Shown piece by piece: positions 35,244-44,478 of a stretch of DNA of 64,000 nt (positions are counted from its first letter, which is position 1; every line of letters starts with the position of its first letter). Under the pieces are notes generated by a model. The model saw only the letters and a program-made list of their open reading frames with translations, searched no databases and was not told the DNA's origin. The stretch comes from Sporosarcina quadrami (GTDB lineage: Bacteria > Bacillota > Bacilli > Bacillales_A > Planococcaceae): contig NZ_JACSQN010000006.1 in the NCBI RefSeq assembly GCF_014836615.1, forward strand, positions 173,977-237,976, read 5' to 3'. The position numbers and the translations under genes were made by a program.

Positions 35244-38200
35244 TTACATATTCCTTCTGTACTGGCCGCCGACTTCATACAGCGCATTTGTAATCTGTCC
35301 AAGACTCGCCACTTTCACTGTATCCATTAATTCTTCAAAAATGTTGCCGCCTGATACCGCGACTTGTTGGAGCTTGCGTAAAGCATCCGCCGCAATGTCG
35401 TCGTGCTTCGTCTGGAATGCTCGCAAGTTCGTAATTTGTGTCTGCTTCTCTTCCTGTGTTGCACGGGCGATTTCCATATTATCGATGTCTTCTTCAGATG
35501 GCGGATTCGGGTTCAAATACGTGTTTACACCGATGATTGGCAGCTCACCCGAGTGTTTTTTCATTTCGTAGTGCATCGATTCTTCTTGGATTTTACCGCG
35601 CTGATATTGCGTTTCCATTGAACCTAATACGCCACCACGGTCATTTAGTTTATCGAATTCTTGTAGCACGGATTCTTCGACGAGATCTGTTAGTTCTTCG
35701 ATAATGAACGAACCTTGGATCGGATTTTCATTCTTCGATAGTCCGTGTTCTTTCGTAATGATCATCTGAATCGCCATCGCGCGGCGCACAGATTCTTCCG
35801 TCGGAGTCGTAATCGCTTCGTCATATGCATTCGTGTGGAGCGAGTTACAGTTATCTTGCAATGCCATAAGTGCTTGAAGCGTCGTACGGATATCGTTGAA
35901 ATCGATTTCCTGCGCATGCAAACTGCGCCCTGAAGTCTGGACATGATATTTCAATTTCTGGCTGCGTTCGTTTGCGCCATATTTCTCGCGCATTGCGACC
36001 GCCCAAATTCGTCTCGCCACACGACCGATAACCGTATATTCCGGATCGAGTCCGTTTGAGAAGAAGAAGGATAGATTTGGTGCAAAATCATCGATATTCA
36101 TGCCACGGCTTAAGTAATATTCTACATACGTGAAGCCGTTCGACAGTGTAAACGCTAGTTGCGAAATCGGATTCGCTCCCGCCTCTGCGATGTGATAACC
36201 GGAAATCGATACAGAATAGTAATTACGTACTTTCTTGTCAATGAAGTACTGCTGGATGTCACCCATCATACGAAGTGCGAATTCCGTCGAGAAAATGCAC
36301 GTATTTTGACCTTGGTCTTCTTTTAGAATATCCGCCTGGACGGTGCCGCGTACGACTTGAATCGTCATATCGCGCACTTCTGTGAACTCTTCCACAGTAA
36401 GGACGCGTCCAAGTTCTTCTTCTTTTAACTTCACTTGCTGATCGACTGCGGTGTTCATGAACATTGCAAGGATAATCGGCGCAGGTCCGTTAATCGTCAT
36501 TGATACGGATGTAGATGGCGCACATAGATCAAAACCGTCATACAGCTTCTTCATATCTTCAAGCGTACAGATGCTGACGCCCGATTCGCCGACTTTCCCG
36601 TAAATATCTGGACGTTCGTCAGGGTCTTCACCGTAAAGTGTTACCGAGTCGAATGCCGTCGATAGCCGTTTTGCATCATCATCTTTCGACAAGTAATGGA
36701 AGCGACGGTTCGTCCGTTCTGGCGTACCTTCCCCTGCGAATTGACGTTTCGGATCTTCGCCGACACGTTTGAACGGGAATACGCCTGCCGTATACGGGAA
36801 TGACCCCGGGACGTTCTCTTTGTATACCCAGCGGAGGATTTCACCGTAATCTTTGAACTTCGGCAAGGAGACTCTAGGAATTTTAAGTCCTGACAGACTC
36901 GTTGTCGTCAAAATTGTACGTAGTTCCTTATCACGAACTTTTGTGACGAATTCGTCGCCTGCATATGATTCCTGCAGCGTATTCCAGTTGTTGAGAATCC
37001 GTTTTGATTCAGCAGATAGTTCATCACGTACGCCTTCCGCCAGAGATTCCAGGGACGTTATGAGCGCATTGTCCAGATTTTGTTCTTGAACAGCTTCAAT
37101 TGCCCCTTCCAGTTGGAATAAGCGGCGCGCAAGGTCAACTTGCTGTCCGGATTTCTTATGGTAATCGCGGATTGTCGACGCGATTTCACGTAAGTAATGT
37201 GAACGGTCATTCGGAATAATGACGTTTTGTTTTTGCGTTTTGATGAAATCTTCGTAGGAAGTCTCCCAGTCTAGAGCACACTTTTCATTCAACTTCGAAA
37301 CGAGCGCAGCGAAAAGTGAGTTCGTCCCTTTGTCGTTGAATTGGCTAGCGATTGTACCGTAGACAGGCATTGAGTCCAATTCTTTATCGAATAAAAGATG
37401 ACTGCGTTGATACTGTTTCTGCACTTGATTACGCGCATCTTCAGATCCTTTACGCTCAAATTTATTAATGACGATTAGATCTGCAAAGTCGATCATATCG
37501 ATTTTTTCAAGTTGTGTCGGCGCGCCGAATTCACTTGTCATAACGTACATCGACACGTCTGACACTTCCGTAATTTGCGCATCCCCTTGCCCGATACCGC
37601 TCGTTTCCACGATGATCAAGTCAAATCCTGCCGTTTTCACGACGTCCAATACGTCTTTGATCGCTCCGGATAATTCCGAACGTGAACCACGTGTCGCAAG
37701 GCTCCGCATGTAGACGCGTTTGTTAAAAATCGCGTTCATACGAATACGGTCACCTAGAAGTGCTCCGCCCGTTTTCTGTTTTGTCGGGTCAATTGACAGG
37801 ATTGCAACCTTTTTGTCCGGCAGCTCCCGAAGAAACCTACGAATTAGCTCATCCGTTAACGAACTCTTTCCCGCTCCACCCGTTCCTGTAATACCAAGCA
37901 CAGGTGTCTGTTTGGACATCGATCTCGCTTGTTCCATGAACGCTTTCACTTCCGGATTGTCCTTGTTATACATTTCTTCTGCATATGTAACCAAATTCGC
38001 AAGCACTTCTGGACGATCTGTACTCACATGTTGAAGATTCGCAAGTTCATCCTCTTTTTCAGTGAGGAAATCACATTCTTCCACCATCCGGTTGATCATC
38101 CCTTGAAGACCCATCTTGCGCCCGTCTTCCGGTGAGAAGATCCACGCGATGCCGTAGTCGTGCAGTTCTTTAATTTCCTTCGGTAAAATAACACCGCCAC

Positions 38201-38501
38201 CACCGCCATAAATACGAATATGCGGAGCGCCTCTTTCTTGTAACAAATCATGCATATATTTAAAATACTCTACGTGTCCGCCCTGATAAGAAGAAATCGC
38301 AATTCCCTGCACATCTTCCTGAATTGCCGCATTGACAACCTCTTCAACAGACCGGTTATGCCCCAAATGAATAACTTCCGCGCCCGTCGACTGCAAAATC
38401 CGTCTCATAATATTAATGGACGCATCGTGGCCATCAAAAAGACTCGAAGCCGTCACAAAACGCACATGATTCTTCGGTTTATAAATCTCCACTATCTCCA
38501 C
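35244..38501 (-). CDS. icmF: Fused isobutyryl-CoA mutase (IcmF)
   Basis: An adenosylcobalamin enzyme that interconverts isobutyryl-CoA and n-butyryl-CoA (and related acyl-CoAs). It has 1085 residues in the IcmF order: B12-binding domain (about 10-140, DGHDA with the cobalt-ligand His25), G-protein chaperone (about 200-420, P-loop GTGGAGKSS), then linker and mutase barrel (about 560-1085). The chaperone keeps the radical cofactor loaded. Start is a GTG. It closes the thl-hbd-acd-acd-tetR-icmF run and depends on the B12 genes at 47-57 kb. Confidence 0.95.
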   Translation of the reverse strand: MEIVEIYKPKNHVRFVTASSLFDGHDASINIMRRILQSTGAEVIHLGHNRSVEEVVNAAIQEDVQGIAISSYQGGHVEYFKYMHDLLQERGAPHIRIYGGGGGVILPKEIKELHDYGIAWIFSPEDGRKMGLQGMINRMVEECDFLTEKEDELANLQHVSTDRPEVLANLVTYAEEMYNKDNPEVKAFMEQARSMSKQTPVLGITGTGGAGKSSLTDELIRRFLRELPDKKVAILSIDPTKQKTGGALLGDRIRMNAIFNKRVYMRSLATRGSRSELSGAIKDVLDVVKTAGFDLIIVETSGIGQGDAQITEVSDVSMYVMTSEFGAPTQLEKIDMIDFADLIVINKFERKGSEDARNQVQKQYQRSHLLFDKELDSMPVYGTIASQFNDKGTNSLFAALVSKLNEKCALDWETSYEDFIKTQKQNVIIPNDRSHYLREIASTIRDYHKKSGQQVDLARRLFQLEGAIEAVQEQNLDNALITSLESLAEGVRDELSAESKRILNNWNTLQESYAGDEFVTKVRDKELRTILTTTSLSGLKIPRVSLPKFKDYGEILRWVYKENVPGSFPYTAGVFPFKRVGEDPKRQFAGEGTPERTNRRFHYLSKDDDAKRLSTAFDSVTLYGEDPDERPDIYGKVGESGVSICTLEDMKKLYDGFDLCAPSTSVSMTINGPAPIILAMFMNTAVDQQVKLKEEELGRVLTVEEFTEVRDMTIQVVRGTVQADILKEDQGQNTCIFSTEFALRMMGDIQQYFIDKKVRNYYSVSISGYHIAEAGANPISQLAFTLSNGFTYVEYYLSRGMNIDDFAPNLSFFFSNGLDPEYTVIGRVARRIWAVAMREKYGANERSQKLKYHVQTSGRSLHAQEIDFNDIRTTLQALMALQDNCNSLHTNAYDEAITTPTEESVRRAMAIQMIITKEHGLSKNENPIQGSFIIEELTDLVEESVLQEFDKLNDRGGVLGSMETQYQRGKIQEESMHYEMKKHSGELPIIGVNTYLNPNPPSEEDIDNMEIARATQEEKQTQITNLRAFQTKHDDIAADALRKLQQVAVSGGNIFEELMDTVKVASLGQITNALYEVGGQYRRNM

Positions 38502-38662
38502 TTACCCCACACCCCTTCTATTTTTTACAGGTACCTGTGCAACGCTCAATTCAGATTATTAACTACAATTGTATATTACAAGGACAGAAAGACTTAATTA
38601 TAAACACTCACCTTCTATATTGCGTATTTTTATGCAAATGTATAAATTGTCATAAATGTGCT

Positions 38663-39304
38663 TCACACAGGTACCGACACAATTCGTTTTACGAGTCCGT
38701 TCAGTAGTTGATCGGTTTGTAGGCAGATGAAATCGTCGATTGAGTATGAACTGCGGATTGCCCATCTTCTGAATGCCCACATTTGACCTTGGACGACGAG
38801 ATGGTGTGCAGCCATATCGACCGCATCTTCTGTGATGCGCATTTCACCGGCTGTTACGCATTTATGAATTAAATTCTTAAACAAGGCGACCATTTCCATC
38901 TCTTTGTTCGTTACATATTCAAGTGCGTCTTTCGGCAACGATTTCGATTCCTGGTACATGACGACGAATTCATCGGACATATCATCGATCAGACGGAAGT
39001 ATGTTCCGATGGCGAGACGCAGCCCCTCAACAGTCCCTTCCTGGTCGAGCGCATTGGACAGGCGGCTCTGCACTTCATTGTAAATACTGTCACAAACAAG
39101 GTAGAGGACGTCCTCTTTTGTTCGGATGTATTCATAGAGTGTGCCGATGCTGAAGCCTGCCGCTTTCGCGATTTCCCTCGTTGTCGCACGGTGAAATCCT
39201 TTTTCCTTGAACAGTTTGACAGCACCTTCAATAATTTGCTCACGCCGTTTTTCAATGAGGTTTTCATCTTTGACCGATGATTTCACTTCATGCTTTAGAT
39301 CCAT
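38663..39304 (-). CDS. TetR family regulator, probable FadR-type
   Basis: 213 residues with an N-terminal helix-turn-helix (about 20-66, IIEGAVKLFKEKGFHRATTREIAKAAGFSIGTLYEYI in pieces) and a ligand-binding helical domain. Its place between an acyl-CoA dehydrogenase gene and icmF suggests that it senses acyl-CoA and represses this operon. Candidate operators are at 44342-44359 and 46721-46738. Confidence 0.85.
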   Translation of the reverse strand: MDLKHEVKSSVKDENLIEKRREQIIEGAVKLFKEKGFHRATTREIAKAAGFSIGTLYEYIRTKEDVLYLVCDSIYNEVQSRLSNALDQEGTVEGLRLAIGTYFRLIDDMSDEFVVMYQESKSLPKDALEYVTNKEMEMVALFKNLIHKCVTAGEMRITEDAVDMAAHHLVVQGQMWAFRRWAIRSSYSIDDFICLQTDQLLNGLVKRIVSVPV

Positions 39305-39317
39305 AGTGCACCCCCGA

Positions 39318-40457
39318 TTATTTAGTTAGCATGCGGGAGATGACGAGCCGCTGGATTTCCTGCGTTCCCTCATAAATTTGCGTAATCTTCGCATCGCGCA
39401 TGTAGCGCTCGACCGGATAGTCTTTCGTGTAGCCGTAGCCTCCGTAAACTTGAACAGCTTCCGTCGTCACTTTCATCGCTGTGTCTCCTGCCATCAGTTT
39501 TGCCATCGCAGACGCTTTTCCGTACGGCAAGTTGTTTGATTCGAGCCAAGCAGCTTGGTATGTCAATAGACGGGATGCTTCTGTTGCTGTCGCCATATCA
39601 GCTAGTTTGAAACCGACACCTTGGTTTGCTGCGATCGGTTTACCAAATTGGACACGCTCTTTCGCGTAATCGACGGAAGCGTCAAGTGCGCCTTGCGCGA
39701 TCCCGACTGCTTGCGCCGCTATACCGTTACGTCCTCCGTCAAGTGTTTTCATTGCGATAATGAATCCTTCGCCTTCCTCACCAAGAAGATTCTCTTTTGG
39801 AACGCGGCAGTTGTCGAACATAATTTCCGTTGTAGGTGATGAACGAATGCCAAGTTTCTTCTCCTTTTTACCGACAGAGAAACCAGGGAAGTCTGCTTCT
39901 ACGATAAATGCACTTGTACCTTTATGCTTTGATTCCGGGTCAGTCACTGCGAAAACAATATAAATATCAGCGATACCGCCGTTTGTAATAAAAATCTTTG
40001 AGCCGTTTAGTACATAGTCATCGCCATCCAGCTTCGCCGTTGTGCGCATGCCGCCAGCGTCAGATCCTGATCCTGGTTCAGTCAAACCGTATGCACCAAT
40101 CTTCGTTCCTTCCGCCATCGGACGAAGGTATTTCTGTTTCTGTTCTTCCGTACCGTACTTGAATACCGGCCATCCTGCGAGTGAAGTATGTGCAGAAAGC
40201 GTAACACCTGTCGACGCACAAACGCGTGACAACTCTTCAACCGCGATGACGTACGCAAGATAGTCGCTACCGATTCCGCCGTATTCTTCCGGCCAAGGAA
40301 TACCTGTTAAGCCAAGCTCAGCCATTTTCTTGAAAATATCCATATCGAATCGTTCTTCCTCATCACGTTCAGCTGCTGTAGGTGCAACCTCTTTCACCGC
40401 AAAGTCGCGTACCATTTTACGAATCATTTCATGTTCTTCAGATAGTTTGAAATCCAT
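39318..40457 (-). CDS. Acyl-CoA dehydrogenase (first of two)
   Basis: A 379-residue FAD enzyme that oxidises acyl-CoA to enoyl-CoA and passes electrons to [18 protein letters not shown] and [12 protein letters not shown] are the flavin-side motifs; the catalytic Glu is in [14 protein letters not shown]. The sequence favours short or branched chains (BCAD or SCAD type), which fits IcmF. GGAGG precedes the ATG. Confidence 0.92.
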   Translation of the reverse strand: MDFKLSEEHEMIRKMVRDFAVKEVAPTAAERDEEERFDMDIFKKMAELGLTGIPWPEEYGGIGSDYLAYVIAVEELSRVCASTGVTLSAHTSLAGWPVFKYGTEEQKQKYLRPMAEGTKIGAYGLTEPGSGSDAGGMRTTAKLDGDDYVLNGSKIFITNGGIADIYIVFAVTDPESKHKGTSAFIVEADFPGFSVGKKEKKLGIRSSPTTEIMFDNCRVPKENLLGEEGEGFIIAMKTLDGGRNGIAAQAVGIAQGALDASVDYAKERVQFGKPIAANQGVGFKLADMATATEASRLLTYQAAWLESNNLPYGKASAMAKLMAGDTAMKVTTEAVQVYGGYGYTKDYPVERYMRDAKITQIYEGTQEIQRLVISRMLTK

Positions 40458-40542
40458 TATTGTTTCCTCCTTGGCTTATGAATAAATTTAAAAATTGTTG
40501 AAGCTCCGTGCATAGTCCTGCATGTTCAATGTCGCGGATTGT

Positions 40543-40869
40543 GCGCCCGTAAACATTGGTGTCGCGCCCGTAAAAGCAGGTCGTGCGCCCGTAAACAGTT
40601 GAGCCGCGCTCGTAAAAGCGGGGCGTGCGCCCGTAAACAGTGGAGCCGCGCTCGTAAAAGCGGGTCGCGCGCCCGTAAACAGTGGAGCCCCGCTCGTAAA
40701 AGCGGGGCGTGCGCCCGTAAACAGCGGAGCCGCGCTCGTAAAAGCGGGGCGTGCGCTCGTAAACAGTGGTGTCGCGCCCGTAAAAGAGGGCCGTGCGCCC
40801 ATAAACAGTGGTGTCGCGCCCGTAAAAGCGGGTCGTGCGCCCGTAAACAGTGGTGTCGCGCCCGTAAAA
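40543..40869 (-). repeat. Family A array 4 (16 units of exactly 21 bp, 42-bp dimers)
   Basis: Sixteen units, GCGC starting every 21 bases from 40543 to 40858 without one slip. On the minus strand units alternate between TTTACGGGCGCACG... and TTTTACGAGCGCGG... types. It lies between the two acyl-CoA dehydrogenase genes, 45 bases after the stop of the upstream one, and reads in the sense direction. No 38-bp arm was found beside it. Confidence 0.96.
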
Positions 40870-40913
40870 TTGCCCTCTTCTGAAATCCGCTCTATAGCCT
40901 CCGTTAAAAGTTC

Positions 40914-42050
40914 TTATTTCGTCAAGTGTTTGCTAATGACGATGCGCTGGATTTCGCTTGTGCCTTCGTAGATTTGGCATACTTTGGCGTCGCGGAAATA
41001 GCGTTCGACGGGGTAGTCTTCTGTGTAGCCGTAGCCGCCTAATACTTGGACGGCTTCGATGGCGTTGTCCATCGCGGTTTGGGAGGCGAATAGTTTGGCC
41101 ATGGACGCTTCCTTGCCGCATGGTTTGTTTTCAGCGCGTAGTTGCGCGGCGCGGTAGACGAGGAGTCTTGCCGCTTCTGCAGCGGTTCCCATGTCTGCGA
41201 GTTTGAAGCCGACTCCTTGGTTTGCGACGATTGGTTTACCGAATTGGATTCGCTCTTTTGCATATCCCGTTGCCGCTTCGAGTGCGGCTTCTGCGATACC
41301 GAGTGATTGGGCTGCGATGCCGATGCGGCCGACATCCAAGTTCGCCATTGCGATTTTGAAGCCTTCTCCTTCTTCACCAAGCAGATTGTTCGCGGGCACT
41401 TTCATATCTTCGAACGTCAATTGCACAGTGCGCGATCCGTGAAGACCCATCTTTTCTTCGTCTTTTCCTATGATGAGCCCAGGTGTATTTTTATCGACGA
41501 TGAATGCTGATATGCCGTATGTCCCTTTTGACGGATCAGTTGATGCGAAAACGATGTAGACGTCTGCTTCTCCACCGTTAGTAATGAACACTTTCGAGCC
41601 GTTCAGCACGTAGTGATCGTCTTTTTTCACAGCTTTCGTTTTCAATGAACCCGCGTCGGATCCTGATGAAGGTTCTGTCAGACAGAATGCACCGATGAAT
41701 TCGCCTGATGCCATTTTCGGCAAGTAACGGTCTTTTTGCTCGTCGTTACCAAAATACATGATTGGATTTGTGCCGACGGATGTATGAACGGAAAGGATGA
41801 CGCCAACGACCGCGCTCACTTTCGATAGTTCATGGATGGCGATAATATAGGATACGAAGTCCATTTCCGAACCACCGTATTTTTCAGGAACGGTAATGCC
41901 CATGAGGCCGAGTTCGCCCATTTTCGTCAAAATTTCGCGTGGGAACTCCCCTGCTTCCATCCTTGGAATGAACGGCTCGATTTCACACTTCGCAAAATCC
42001 CTCACCATTGTGCGCATCATCTGTTGTTCTTCGGTGAAATGTAAATCCAT
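40914..42050 (-). CDS. Acyl-CoA dehydrogenase (second copy)
   Basis: 378 residues, clearly paralogous to the gene at 39318-40457 but diverged. FCLTEPSSGSDAGSLKT, KVFITNGGEADVYIVFA and the catalytic Glu in IYEGTSEIQRIVIS are present. Probably a butyryl-CoA or short-chain dehydrogenase (MmgC-like). Confidence 0.92.
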   Translation of the reverse strand: MDLHFTEEQQMMRTMVRDFAKCEIEPFIPRMEAGEFPREILTKMGELGLMGITVPEKYGGSEMDFVSYIIAIHELSKVSAVVGVILSVHTSVGTNPIMYFGNDEQKDRYLPKMASGEFIGAFCLTEPSSGSDAGSLKTKAVKKDDHYVLNGSKVFITNGGEADVYIVFASTDPSKGTYGISAFIVDKNTPGLIIGKDEEKMGLHGSRTVQLTFEDMKVPANNLLGEEGEGFKIAMANLDVGRIGIAAQSLGIAEAALEAATGYAKERIQFGKPIVANQGVGFKLADMGTAAEAARLLVYRAAQLRAENKPCGKEASMAKLFASQTAMDNAIEAVQVLGGYGYTEDYPVERYFRDAKVCQIYEGTSEIQRIVISKHLTK

Positions 42051-42102
42051 TAAGTTTAGCCCCTTTACTTGAGATGCAGCGCTTCGTTCGCTCGTTCTCG
42101 GT

Positions 42103-42204
42103 TTTATCGATTGAATAATTGTGTATATCGTTTGAATAGATGTTTTTATCGATCGGATAATTGTATATATCGATCGAATAGAAGTTTATATCACCATTTC
42201 ATGA
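42103..42204. repeat. Family D array (5 units of exactly 21 bp)
   Basis: ATC starts at 42106, 42127, 42148, 42169 and 42190. The core is ATCGATCGAATA or ATCGATTGAATA; the variable parts alternate between an ATTGTGTAT type and a GATGTTTTT type, giving a 42-bp dimer. AT-rich, in contrast to family A, but with the same build. It lies after hbd. Confidence 0.85.
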
Positions 42205-42221
42205 CTATCGAACTATGACAA

Positions 42222-43073
42222 TCAGCTATATTCATAAAAGCCGCGACCGGATTTCTTGCCGAGCCATCCTGCGTTGACGTATTTTCTGAGCAACGGACAT
42301 GGACGGTATTTGGAATCGGCGAATCCTTCGTGCAGCGTTTCCATAATGTACAGGCACGTGTCAAGTCCAATAAAATCTGCGAGCTGCAACGGCCCCATCG
42401 GATGATTCATGCCAAGCTTCATCACTTCGTCTATCGCATCAACCGTCGCAACACCTTCATACAATGTGTAAATTGCTTCGTTGATCATTGGCATCAAAAT
42501 ACGGTTTGCGACAAATCCTGGGTAGTCATTCACTTCAACAGGAGTCTTAGCTAGTTGGTACGTCATATCTTCGACCGATTTGTACACTTCGTCTGAAGTG
42601 GCGAGGCCACGGATAATTTCAACGAGTTTCATGACTGGGACCGGGTTCATGAAATGCATGCCGATGACGTTTTCAGGTCGCTTTGTTGCAGCCGCGATTT
42701 CCGTAATCGGCAATGAGGAAGTATTCGTCGCAAGAATTGCATGGTCTGGTGCGATTGAATCGAGTTGCGCGAAAATAGATTTCTTAATGTCCATATTTTC
42801 AACTGCCGCTTCGATGATAATATCGACGTCTGATGCATCATTCAAATCGAGCGACATCGTAATGCGACTAAGAGTGGCTTCCATTTCCGCTTCTGTCATC
42901 CGCTCTTTCTCGACGCTGCGCAATAAATTCTTCGTAATGATGCCAATGCCTTTTGTATAGGATTCTTCTTTAATATCATTTAGTTTCACGTCAAATCCGG
43001 CCTGCGCACATACTTGAGCGATGCCTCCGCCCATTTGTCCCGCGCCGATAACTAATACTTTTTGGATATTCAT
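42222..43073 (-). CDS. mmgB: 3-hydroxybutyryl-CoA dehydrogenase
   Basis: 283 residues; NAD(P)-binding GAGQMGGGIAQVCAQAG at the start and the C-terminal 3HCDH domain (about 185-283, DYPGFVANRILMPMINEA). It reduces acetoacetyl-CoA or oxidises 3-hydroxybutyryl-CoA. It follows the thiolase by 19 bases. Confidence 0.94.
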   Translation of the reverse strand: MNIQKVLVIGAGQMGGGIAQVCAQAGFDVKLNDIKEESYTKGIGIITKNLLRSVEKERMTEAEMEATLSRITMSLDLNDASDVDIIIEAAVENMDIKKSIFAQLDSIAPDHAILATNTSSLPITEIAAATKRPENVIGMHFMNPVPVMKLVEIIRGLATSDEVYKSVEDMTYQLAKTPVEVNDYPGFVANRILMPMINEAIYTLYEGVATVDAIDEVMKLGMNHPMGPLQLADFIGLDTCLYIMETLHEGFADSKYRPCPLLRKYVNAGWLGKKSGRGFYEYS

Positions 43074-43092
43074 TCGTTTCGCCTCCCGATTA

Positions 43093-44280
43093 TCATTTCA
43101 CTTCGATCATTATTGCGTCGCCTTGTCCGCCACCTGAACAGATGGATGCGATTCCGATACCGCCACCACGGCGTTTCAATTCGTAAGCGAGTGTCAAAAT
43201 GATGCGTGCTCCACTCGCGCCGATTGGGTGTCCGAGTGCAACTGCTCCACCATTGACGTTAACCTTCTCAGGATCCAGTTCAGCGATTTGAGAGCTTGCA
43301 AGTGCAACAGCTGCGAATGCTTCATTTATTTCAAATAGGTCAATTTCTTCTAACGTTTTACCTGTCTTTTTCAGTAATGCATTAATGACAAGTCCCGGTG
43401 TTTGCGGGAAGTTTTCCGGTTCGATTGCCACTTCCGCATGACCGAGGATCGTTGCGAGAACCTTTTTGCCCTCTTTTTCAGCACGTTCTTCATTCATTAG
43501 AACTAACGCGCATGCACCGTCGTTCACGCCCGGCGCGTTTCCTGCCGTAATCGTACCGTCTTTGCCGAATGCTGGACGCAATTTCGCTAACCCTTCAAGC
43601 GATGTATCGCGGCGAGGCGCTTCGTCCGTATCTACTTGAACGGCTTCGCCTTTACGTTGTGGGATTTCAACAGCGACAATCTCTTCGGCGAACTTCCCGT
43701 CGTCAATCGCTTGAAGTGCACGTTCATGACTCCGAGCTGACCATTCGTCTTGCTGTTCACGTGTCAACGTGAATTCTTCTGCCGTTTTATTGCCATACGT
43801 GCCCATATGAACGCGGTCCGGTGAGAATGAACATGACAATCCGTCGTAAATCATGCCATCAACAAGTTGCGTGTCGCCCATCTTCAATCCGAAGCGGCCT
43901 TTTGGTAAATAATATGGAGCGTTTGACATCGATTCCATACCGCCTGCGACGATGACTTCTTCGTCTCCAAGTCGGATGAGCTGGTCGCCGAGTGTTACTG
44001 CGCGCATTCCAGATGCACATACTTTGTTAATCGTTTCCGTTTTGACCGACCATGGCAATCCCGCTTTCGTCGCCGCTTGTCTGGAAGGAATTTGCCCTTG
44101 ACCCGCTTGCAACACGGTTCCGATAATGACTTCATCTACCTCTTCTGCATTCACGCCTGCTCGTTTCAATGCTTCTTTAATCGCAATTGCGCCGAGGTCA
44201 CTTGCTGTTTTTGTGGATAAAGCGCCTCCGAGTTTGCCGAAAGGTGTACGTGCCCCATCGATGATGACTGTTTGACTCAT
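43093..44280 (-). CDS. mmgA: Acetyl-CoA C-acetyltransferase (thiolase)
   Basis: 395 residues; acyl-enzyme Cys in [11 protein letters not shown], His in [16 protein letters not shown] and the second Cys in CSGGGQGDA. It cleaves or forms acetoacetyl-CoA. First gene of the operon; GGAGGAG precedes the ATG at 44280. The mmgABC operon of B. subtilis begins the same way and is repressed through a cre site. Confidence 0.95.
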   Translation of the reverse strand: MSQTVIIDGARTPFGKLGGALSTKTASDLGAIAIKEALKRAGVNAEEVDEVIIGTVLQAGQGQIPSRQAATKAGLPWSVKTETINKVCASGMRAVTLGDQLIRLGDEEVIVAGGMESMSNAPYYLPKGRFGLKMGDTQLVDGMIYDGLSCSFSPDRVHMGTYGNKTAEEFTLTREQQDEWSARSHERALQAIDDGKFAEEIVAVEIPQRKGEAVQVDTDEAPRRDTSLEGLAKLRPAFGKDGTITAGNAPGVNDGACALVLMNEERAEKEGKKVLATILGHAEVAIEPENFPQTPGLVINALLKKTGKTLEEIDLFEINEAFAAVALASSQIAELDPEKVNVNGGAVALGHPIGASGARIILTLAYELKRRGGGIGIASICSGGGQGDAIMIEVK

Positions 44281-44307
44281 GTCTATCTCCTCCAATTGAG
44301 ATTGATA

Positions 44308-44323
44308 ATGATAACGTTTTCAT
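44308..44323. promoter_or_regulatory. cre-like site (CcpA) before the thiolase operon
   Basis: ATGAAAACGTTATCAT on the minus strand, a near-palindrome that fits the catabolite-responsive element (TGAAAxCGxTxxCA). It lies 28 bases upstream of the start codon, where binding would block elongation or initiation. Confidence 0.65.
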
Positions 44324-44341
44324 TTCACCTGAAAAAAAGCG

Positions 44342-44359
44342 ACTGAACGCTCGCTCAGT
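44342..44359. promoter_or_regulatory. Palindromic operator candidate before the thiolase operon
   Basis: An imperfect 18-bp palindrome, ACTGAACGCTCGCTCAGT. Size and symmetry fit a TetR-family operator; the regulator encoded at 38663-39304 is the natural candidate. Confidence 0.5.
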
Positions 44360-44372
44360 GTCCTACTAAAAG

Positions 44373-44400
44373 AAAAGGGAGTACGAAGACTCCCTTTTTT
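44373..44400 (-). terminator. Terminator after fadF
   Basis: A 10-bp stem, AAAAGGGAGT with ACTCCCTTTT, with a 6-base loop and TTCTTTT after it on the minus strand. It separates fadF from the thiolase operon. Confidence 0.85.
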
Positions 44401-44478
44401 GTTTTATGAAACTTGAAAACTATCAAGCTTCTTGTTGATTTGATTATAACGTTTTTTCTGAAATGTCGCAAATGAAGT

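Noticed and set aside
40488..40883. Overlapping frames on both strands of array 4
   Set aside because: Same reason: repeat-derived peptides (FTGARPAFTSA, RARKSGACARKQ), no start signals.
40881..40921. A fifth copy of the 38-bp arm beside array 4 (TTGACGAAATAA)
   Set aside because: The resemblance comes from the last codons and stop of the acyl-CoA dehydrogenase gene; the rest of the arm is absent.
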